From an uncultured Nannocystaceae bacterium (lineage in GTDB: Bacteria > Myxococcota_A > Polyangia > Nannocystales > Nannocystaceae), in the NCBI GenBank assembly GCA_938084085.1, contig CALKDV010000158.1, forward strand, positions 1-5,804: 5,804 nt of DNA, given 5' to 3'. Positions 1 through 5,804 of the stretch are shown in pieces. Position 1 is the first letter of the stretch. Every line of letters starts with the position of its first letter. A program made the position numbers and the translations under genes. The notes under the pieces are model-generated. The model ran no database searches. It was not told the origin of the DNA and saw only the letters and a program-made list of their open reading frames with translations.

Positions 1-247
1 CATCGCCCCCGGAACAAAAGGCCTTGCCTTCGCCGCGAATGAGGATGGCGCGCGCACCACCCTCGGCGAGGCTCCGACGATCGAGCACGGCGAAGAGATC
101 GGTGAGTTCGCGGTAGACCTCAAAGGTGAGAGCGTTGTAGCGATCGGGTCGATCGAGCGTGATGATTCCAACTCGCTCGCGTTCCTCGTATCGAAACGAG
201 CGCGGGTTCGGGAGTTCGAGTGGGCGGTGATCAGGATCGTTGTTCAT
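1..247 (-). CDS. Enoyl-CoA hydratase/isomerase (crotonase) family protein, N-terminal part
   Basis: Only the first 82 codons are present; the gene runs off the left edge. The translation begins MNNDPDHRPLELPNP and shows the crotonase N-terminal pattern: a short beta strand with VGIITLDRP (residues 26-34), the helix-start motif YNALTFEVYREL (37-48), then AILIRGEGKAFCSGGD (67-82). The FCSGGD segment is the usual place of the first oxyanion-hole backbone contact that holds the acyl-CoA thioester. Catalytic Glu/Asp positions lie further along and are outside the window, so hydratase, isomerase or another crotonase activity cannot be told apart. The start is the first ATG after the Rid gene stop, 12 nt downstream of it and in the same frame. 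The nearest Shine-Dalgarno-like AGGA lies about 16 nt upstream, which is far, so coupling to the Rid gene is plausible. The NALTFEVYREL wording resembles the enoyl-CoA hydratase family members I remember from aromatic-CoA degradation clusters; this is recall, not a search. The family is secure, the substrate is not. Confidence 0.93.
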   Translation of the reverse strand, partial: MNNDPDHRPLELPNPRSFRYEERERVGIITLDRPDRYNALTFEVYRELTDLFAVLDRRSLAEGGARAILIRGEGKAFCSGGD

Positions 248-259
248 GGCCAGTTCGTT

Positions 260-661
260 TCATTCCTGGGCGTCGAGCACGGCGATCGCTTGGATCTCTA
301 CCTTCGCCCGGTCCTCCAGCAGCGCAGCGACCTCCACGAGCGCCATGGAGGGGAAGTGCTTCCCAAGACAGTCGCGGTAGGCGGCGCCGACCGCCGGGAG
401 ATCGGCGAGGTAGTCTCGCTTGTCGGTGACATAGATCGTGAGTGAGATGATGTCTGCGGGGCTTCCACCCGCCGCATTCACCACGGCGGCGACGTTGCCG
501 AGGGCTTGGGCGAATTGGGGGAGGAAATCGTCGGACTCGAACTCTTCGCGTTCGTTCCAGCCGATTTGTCCCGCGACGGCCAAAAGCTCGCCGCGTTTGG
601 CCATCCCGTTCGCGTAGCCGCGAGGTCGCGTCCATCCCGGTGGGAGAATCGTGCGTGTCAC
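260..661 (-). CDS. RidA/YjgF/UK114 (Rid) family protein lacking the canonical Arg
   Basis: This is a 133-residue protein, the normal length for a Rid protein, which is a small trimeric enamine/imine deaminase fold. Visible landmarks are ILPPGWTRPRGYANG (residues 5-19), VAGQIGW (29-35), FLPQFAQALGNV (46-57), YVTDKRDYL (77-85) and the C-terminal strand VEVAALLEDRAKVEIQAIA (109-127). Founding RidA proteins such as that of E. coli have Arg in the VEVARLP motif for binding the substrate carboxylate; here that position is Ala113. Hydrolysis of 2-aminoacrylate therefore should not be assumed, and a pathway-specific imine or enamine substrate is more likely. The GTG at 661 is chosen because homologues begin just before the LPPGW motif. 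The frame stays open upstream to an ATG at 814, but that extension would overlap the SDR gene and is arginine-rich and unlike the family. The ribosome site is weak: AAGG directly abuts the GTG. The gene sits 86 nt after the SDR gene and 12 nt before the crotonase gene. Confidence 0.93.
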   Translation of the reverse strand: MTRTILPPGWTRPRGYANGMAKRGELLAVAGQIGWNEREEFESDDFLPQFAQALGNVAAVVNAAGGSPADIISLTIYVTDKRDYLADLPAVGAAYRDCLGKHFPSMALVEVAALLEDRAKVEIQAIAVLDAQE

Positions 662-747
662 CCTTGGAGTGTCGCAGCATCGAACGCGACTACACAAGCC
701 GGGAGGTTGAACTTCCTCACGGCGCGATGACGGGCGCGGCCAGAGGC

Positions 748-1527
748 TCAGGCGGTCTCGCCGCCGTCCACGGCGAGGGCCTGGCCGTTGATCCCAGAGG
801 CCGCCTCCGAACACAGATAGGCGACCATGGCCGCGATCTCCGAGGGCGCCACGAGTCGTCCTTGAGGGTTGAGGCGCTCGAGCTCCCCACGCGCCTCCGT
901 CGCGTCGCGACCCGTCTTCCCCGAAATGTTCTCGATGGCGCGGGCCGCCATGGGCGTGTCTGTGAAGCCAGGGCAGACGGCGTTCACGGTGATGCCGCGC
1001 CGAGCCACGTCGAGGGCGAGGCCACGGGTCATGCCGAGCAGCGCGTGCTTAGAGGCGCAGTAGGCCGCCGTGTATCGGTAGCCTTGCAGCGCGGCGGTGG
1101 AGGCGATGTTGACGACGCGACCCCAACCGCCGGTCTTCATGGCGCCGAGTGCGGCCCGAGTAAATTCAAAGGGGGCAGTCACGTTCACCTCCATAACGTC
1201 GGCCCACGATTGATCGTCGGTGCGCTCGAGGGGGGCGGAGGGCGCGATGCCTGCGTTGTTCACCAGCACGACGACCGCGCGTTGGACGATCAACTCGCAC
1301 AGGGCTTGGCGCTGTTTTGGATCTTTCATGTCGCAGGCGACACAGGAGATCTCGCGGTGCTCGTGCGACTCGCACTGGGACTTTGTCTCTTGGAGGGCGG
1401 CGGTGTCGCGACCGGTGAGAACGAGGTTGAATTGGCTGGAGAGGTTGATCGCGATGGCGCGACCGATCCCACGGCTGGCGCCGGTGACGAGGGCGGTAGG
1501 TCGCGTGGAGGGCTCACTCACGTCCAC
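748..1527 (-). CDS. Short-chain dehydrogenase/reductase (classical SDR, FabG-like)
   Basis: This is a 259-residue cytoplasmic NAD(P)-dependent oxidoreductase of the classical SDR family (usually about 250 residues). The motifs are complete and in order: TGASRGIG nucleotide-binding loop (residues 15-22), CDMKD with Asp66 near the adenine (65-69), NNAG (90-93), Asn115 in NVTAPF, catalytic Ser143 in VVNIAST, Tyr156 and Lys160 in YCASK, and VCPGFTDTPM (184-193). Ser-Tyr-Lys spacing is normal, so the enzyme should be active. Strand beta2 ends in TGRD (38-41); Arg40 may favour NADP(H), but this is weak evidence. FabG-like SDRs act on 3-oxoacyl-ACP, 3-hydroxyacyl-CoA and many other alcohols; beside a crotonase and a Rid protein, a 3-hydroxyacyl-CoA dehydrogenase step is my inference. 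The GTG start at 1527 lies 3 nt after the stop of the membrane protein gene and has GAGG (1534-1537) at 6 nt spacing, overlapping the end of that gene; this suggests translational coupling. A second GTG two codons later is possible. Confidence 0.95.
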   Translation of the reverse strand: MDVSEPSTRPTALVTGASRGIGRAIAINLSSQFNLVLTGRDTAALQETKSQCESHEHREISCVACDMKDPKQRQALCELIVQRAVVVLVNNAGIAPSAPLERTDDQSWADVMEVNVTAPFEFTRAALGAMKTGGWGRVVNIASTAALQGYRYTAAYCASKHALLGMTRGLALDVARRGITVNAVCPGFTDTPMAARAIENISGKTGRDATEARGELERLNPQGRLVAPSEIAAMVAYLCSEAASGINGQALAVDGGETA

Positions 1528-1530
1528 AGG

Positions 1531-4500
1531 CTACCTCAACTTTGGGGAGGCTGCTGTCGGCTCCTCAGAGGCCGGGATGAGCGCGACATCTCGCAGGAGG
1601 ACGTGCGCTGAGGCCTGGGGGAGGTCGAGCGTGACCGACAGGCCCGCCACCGCTCTGCGCCCGAGCTTCACCATGCCCACCGTCGGCGTCCACACACCGG
1701 CGGAGGGGGCGTCATCGAGGGCGAGCTCGAGGGGCTCGCTGCCCTCAAGTTCCACGAGGATCCGCCCGCCGGCGGCCACATCATCGAGGGCGTCGAGCCC
1801 CTTGAGCGTGAGGCTCACCTCGTAGCTCCCCGATGCCAGCGCGCTCGGAGGGAAACGCAGCGGGTGGCCACTGCGGAGCGTGATCGAGTCCCCGTCGAGC
1901 GTATAGGAGGCGCTCGCACCCAGGCGAAATCGGTTGAACACGTAGCCGGTTGTCCAATGGGTCTGGCCGTATCCTCCGCGCTCAGAGACGGGAGGCGTGA
2001 TCCGGTGATGGGGGACACCCTCCCGCACGGACGGGCCCGTCGCGGGAGGCGCGAGTGAGGAGACAACAATGGAGGTGAGCACCTCGTCGCAAGTAGAGGC
2101 CGTCGCGCCGACGACAGTGAGCTGCTCCGGCGGCGCTCGAAGGAGCCAAGGACCAAGAGTGGTGCGTTCTGCTCGCGTCTCCTTGAGCGTCGCGGCGTCG
2201 AGGACTCGCGTACGTGCCAGAACCCTCCACGCTTTGGCATGGTCACGCTGCGCCGGGGGGACGCGAAGGGTCAACCATTGAGGGCCTGCGTCCATGGGAG
2301 GGAGTCTAAAAGTCCATCCGCGGTCGTCCTGGATGCATTGAACGGAGCCATCTTTTCGTTCACGCATCACGGGCGCGGATGCAGACCCGACGGAAAAGGT
2401 GCGTGACGTCGCCGTTGGATCCAGCGTCACCGACGCCAGGACCAGGCGAATCTCGTTCCGAAGCGCCTGAGTTGGGCGCGCGATCGCGGAGCGTTTGAGG
2501 CGGTGGCCGAAGAGCTCATAGGTCGCCTGGGGTTCGACGTGGAGTGGCGGTGGTAGGTTGAGATCCACGATGGCGCGGCGGGCACCAGGTCCGCTGGGTC
2601 GATTCTTTGTGGATTCGTTGAGGAGCAAGAACACAGTGGGGGGCGCTGATGATGTGGACGGGGGCACATCCACCATGAGCTCCATGGCCGTCGCGAACGC
2701 GGCCTCCCGCGTGCGATAAGGGAGCACGGTCACGTCGTGCTCCATCTCAAGGGCGCCCGCCACCTGATTGAAGGTGTGCGCCCGGAGCCAGCCCTCTCCT
2801 CCCGCGATCACAACGGAGCCCTCGGGAATCTGGCTGGCGATCGACTCGAGGAGGGAACGAGAGGCGGCGTGTTCCTGGATCCTTTGAATGGGCGAGAAGA
2901 CGAGGGGGCTGGCGACCCACCCCACGAGGGCGACGCACGTGATCGCTTCCCATCGCCGCCGGATCCGCATACGGGTGATTCGGTGGCCTATGGCGAAGAG
3001 TCCGGCGACGCATAGTCCGTAGGCGAGAGGCAACAACTGGGGCAACAGGTACCGGCCGTAATAAAAGAGTCCCGTCTGGGGCAAGGTAGGGAGGGCGTAG
3101 AGGATCACTTGGCCCGCGATGGCCATCACCATCGCAACACACAGGGGTTCTGTTCGGAGCCCCGCGAGCGTTGGGTGCGGCTCAGCCGAGGTCATGACAA
3201 GCCGACGTCCCCCGACGAACGCCAGGATCAGCACAGGCACGGTGACAGCTGGCCAGAGCAGGTCGAGGCGAGCGAGTCCAGCAGCCGGGACGCTCGTCAG
3301 CCACATTTGTCGAACCAAGATGGCGCCAATCGTGAGGTAGAAAGCGCTCACGAACAGCATGCGGTGCGGACCCGCGCCGCGTCGGAGGGAGGGGGTGGCG
3401 CGAGACGAGCGCGCGTGGCGGAGCGTCGCGGCAGCCGCGATCGCGACGGTCGCTACGCCCCCTCCCCAAACGACTTTGGTCGGCGTGAGAGACGTCGTCA
3501 ACGCCAGTCGCTTGAGCTCATCATGGAGGTAGGGGAATGATGAGATCGCGTGGACGGTGAGGCTCGAAACCACAAGAAACCACCAGATCCCGAGGACCGC
3601 GAAGGGAGCGTCTCCCGTGTCACGAGCCTCAAGCGTCGTCTCACGAACCCCGTCGTGCGTGGCGGGCTCCGTCTTTGATGGGGTCCTTGTGGGCACCAAG
3701 AGCGGCAGGAGCATGATCGGCGCGAGGAGCCACATGTTCCCACGCAGCCACGCGGTCACCCCGAGGAAAAAAGCGGCAGCGAGAGGCGCGCGGCCCCGGT
3801 CGCTGGGTTTGCGGAGTAGACACAACAGCGCGGTCATCCAAAGCAGGGCGTCGAGGGGCTCGGTGAGCGGATTCCTCCCGACCCAGATGGCCAGCGGATC
3901 GAGGCACAAGGTGGCGGTCCACGCGAGGGCGGGCAGCTCTCGTCGGAACACGCGCAGCCCGACACAAAAGCTGGTCAGCAACCACAGCGCACTGATGAAA
4001 AGATTGATCGCGGGGGTGAGCGCGCCAGGGAGCGACCATCGGGTCATCCCGAGCAACGCAGGGAACAGGTGAAGGAACTGGGGGACGACAAGCCCTTCGG
4101 AACGGTCAGCGAGATAGAACCCCGGGCGGTAGGCGCCCTCATATACACCCTCGCGATAGGGTCGCTTGTCCACGGGATACAGGCCGACAATGTCTGCCGG
4201 TCCAGGACGCTCGTCGAGCGCTTGGGCGGCGGCGGCCAAAGCAGGGTTGGTTCGCCAGAGCGCACCGTCCTTCGCGGCGGCGGCGGCTCGGAGCATGTAC
4301 GTCCCTTGGTCTCGGCCTGCGAGGGCGGCGTCCATCGGCGGTGACCGGAGCCCGAGGCCAAGGAGGAGGAGGGCGCCGCAGGCGGCAACCGCGAGGCGAG
4401 AGACCTGCGACCGAGCGTTCGAGGCAGGCGGTGACGAGAGTCGCGTGCAAAATCCAAGAACAAGCAGGCCGGCGACGACCATGGATCCCGCGCAATGAAT

Positions 4501-4671
4501 CGGTGAAAAGGTGCCCGCCACCAGGCACAGTGCCCCGCAAATTCCCCCGACAGAGATCGTGAACACCGAGGCGATGAGGGCCCGTTCAAGTGGAGAATTT
4601 CGCGCGTATGAAAACAGGCGCCACGAGCACGCCAGGAGAATTACGAGCGAGATAGGAACGGCCGCGGCCAT
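1531..4671 (-). CDS. Large polytopic membrane protein, probable GT-C fold glycosyltransferase with C-terminal soluble extension
   Basis: This is a 1046-residue protein. The N-terminal ~595 residues hold about 14 hydrophobic segments (near 5-22, 32-52, 60-76, 92-108, 220-240, 248-262, 272-288, 297-325, 357-377, 402-418, 438-457, 469-488, 508-530, 541-562, 575-592). A long polar loop at 110-200 carries AGRDQGTYMLRA (118-129), placed like the acidic catalytic motif in the first outer loop of GT-C enzymes (ArnT, PMT and family 39 proteins). WVGRNPLTEPLDALLW (263-278) resembles another conserved stretch in such proteins. By family analogy it would move a sugar from a polyprenyl-phosphate donor on the outer membrane face; donor and acceptor are unknown. 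Residues ~600-1046 are soluble: an alpha/beta part (603-690), then strand-rich regions ending in a probable beta-sandwich (~905-1037). ATG 4671 is the first start after an in-frame TAG; only AGG directly abutting it and GGGGAG 18 nt upstream resemble a ribosome site. It heads the presumed operon. The membrane call is firm, the transferase call moderate. Confidence 0.8.
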   Translation of the reverse strand: MAAAVPISLVILLACSWRLFSYARNSPLERALIASVFTISVGGICGALCLVAGTFSPIHCAGSMVVAGLLVLGFCTRLSSPPASNARSQVSRLAVAACGALLLLGLGLRSPPMDAALAGRDQGTYMLRAAAAAKDGALWRTNPALAAAAQALDERPGPADIVGLYPVDKRPYREGVYEGAYRPGFYLADRSEGLVVPQFLHLFPALLGMTRWSLPGALTPAINLFISALWLLTSFCVGLRVFRRELPALAWTATLCLDPLAIWVGRNPLTEPLDALLWMTALLCLLRKPSDRGRAPLAAAFFLGVTAWLRGNMWLLAPIMLLPLLVPTRTPSKTEPATHDGVRETTLEARDTGDAPFAVLGIWWFLVVSSLTVHAISSFPYLHDELKRLALTTSLTPTKVVWGGGVATVAIAAAATLRHARSSRATPSLRRGAGPHRMLFVSAFYLTIGAILVRQMWLTSVPAAGLARLDLLWPAVTVPVLILAFVGGRRLVMTSAEPHPTLAGLRTEPLCVAMVMAIAGQVILYALPTLPQTGLFYYGRYLLPQLLPLAYGLCVAGLFAIGHRITRMRIRRRWEAITCVALVGWVASPLVFSPIQRIQEHAASRSLLESIASQIPEGSVVIAGGEGWLRAHTFNQVAGALEMEHDVTVLPYRTREAAFATAMELMVDVPPSTSSAPPTVFLLLNESTKNRPSGPGARRAIVDLNLPPPLHVEPQATYELFGHRLKRSAIARPTQALRNEIRLVLASVTLDPTATSRTFSVGSASAPVMRERKDGSVQCIQDDRGWTFRLPPMDAGPQWLTLRVPPAQRDHAKAWRVLARTRVLDAATLKETRAERTTLGPWLLRAPPEQLTVVGATASTCDEVLTSIVVSSLAPPATGPSVREGVPHHRITPPVSERGGYGQTHWTTGYVFNRFRLGASASYTLDGDSITLRSGHPLRFPPSALASGSYEVSLTLKGLDALDDVAAGGRILVELEGSEPLELALDDAPSAGVWTPTVGMVKLGRRAVAGLSVTLDLPQASAHVLLRDVALIPASEEPTAASPKLR

Positions 4672-4726
4672 CCTCGTGAGGATCGCATGCTCCCCACGGC
4701 GTGTGAACTAGACTTTCCTGGGCGCC
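4672..4726 (-). other. Short leader between terminator and membrane protein gene; no clear promoter seen
   Basis: Only 55 nt separate the terminator T-run from the ATG at 4671. An in-frame TAG here closes the reading frame upstream of that ATG. A TCTAGT hexamer on the minus strand could serve as a -10 element, but no -35-like sequence sits at 16-18 nt from it, so I do not call a promoter. A GGCGCC palindrome (4721-4726) directly follows the T-run; nothing else stands out. Confidence 0.4.
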
Positions 4727-4765
4727 AAAAAAAATCCGCGCGCACACCAGGGGCGTACGCGCGGA
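4727..4765 (-). terminator. Rho-independent terminator of the choice-of-anchor L gene
   Basis: Read on the minus strand, an 8-bp GC-rich perfect stem (TCCGCGCG pairing with CGCGCGGA) is followed directly by eight T residues (4734-4727). The stem can extend inward by six more pairs, two of them G-U, leaving a three-base loop, so the RNA hairpin would have about 14 bp. It begins 17 nt after the stop codon at 4783. No T-run follows on the plus strand, so it works in one direction only. It separates the upstream gene from the membrane protein gene, whose own promoter must then lie close by or the operon depends on read-through. Confidence 0.93.
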
Positions 4766-4782
4766 AGGAGTCGGTTCGTGAC

Positions 4783-5804
<1,022 letters not shown>

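Noticed and set aside
662..747. Possible terminator or separate promoter between the SDR and Rid genes
   Set aside because: Only a weak GAGG/CCTC inverted repeat is present with no T-run, and no convincing -10/-35 pair was found.
662..814. N-terminal extension of the Rid frame to an ATG at 814
   Set aside because: The added 51 residues are Arg-rich, overlap the 3' end of the SDR gene and precede the normal family start; the GTG at 661 fits known Rid length.
640..1611. Long plus-strand open frame of 323 codons
   Set aside because: It lies antisense to the SDR gene, whose motifs are complete; the plus-strand translation is rich in Arg and Gly with no recognisable domain, which is typical of a shadow frame in GC-rich DNA.
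3557..4072. Plus-strand and alternative minus-strand open frames inside the membrane protein gene
   Set aside because: They are out of frame with a continuous 1046-codon gene that has clear membrane-segment periodicity; their products are Arg/Ser/Pro-rich.

Overview
The window is GC-rich bacterial DNA with every supported gene on the minus strand, so transcription runs from position 5804 towards 1. A secreted or surface protein with a long Gly-Asp dipeptide linker followed by a choice-of-anchor L-type domain is a style common in Myxococcota, especially the Nannocystaceae (Plesiocystis, Enhygromyxa, Nannocystis). I therefore infer a marine or soil myxobacterium or a close relative. This rests on protein style only; no rRNA or marker gene is present.

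Layout in transcription order. (1) 5804-4783: the 3' part of a gene for an extracytoplasmic Cys-rich protein, with its 5' end beyond the right edge. It opens with a (GD)n low-complexity linker encoded by a hexamer repeat. (2) 4765-4727: a strong intrinsic terminator in the 111-nt gap, closing that transcription unit. (3) 4671-1531: a 1046-residue polytopic membrane protein resembling GT-C fold glycosyltransferases (family 39/ArnT/PMT-like), with a C-terminal soluble extension of about 450 residues. (4) 1527-748: a short-chain dehydrogenase/reductase starting at GTG only 3 nt after the previous stop. (5) 661-260: a Rid-family (RidA/YjgF/UK114) protein lacking the canonical catalytic Arg. (6) 247-1: the N-terminal 82 codons of a crotonase-family enoyl-CoA hydratase/isomerase, cut by the left edge.

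Genes 3 to 6 are tightly spaced (gaps of 3, 86 and 12 nt) with no terminator visible between them, so they look like one operon. The SDR, Rid and enoyl-CoA hydratase genes make biochemical sense together: hydration, oxidation and enamine/imine hydrolysis of a CoA-linked intermediate. They resemble the accessory genes I remember from CoA-dependent aromatic degradation clusters (2-aminobenzoyl-CoA or salicylyl-CoA type). The membrane glycosyltransferase upstream does not obviously belong to that pathway and is the oddest part of the layout. I see no RNA genes, mobile elements or CRISPR arrays, and no convincing plus-strand genes. No wholly new system is evident.
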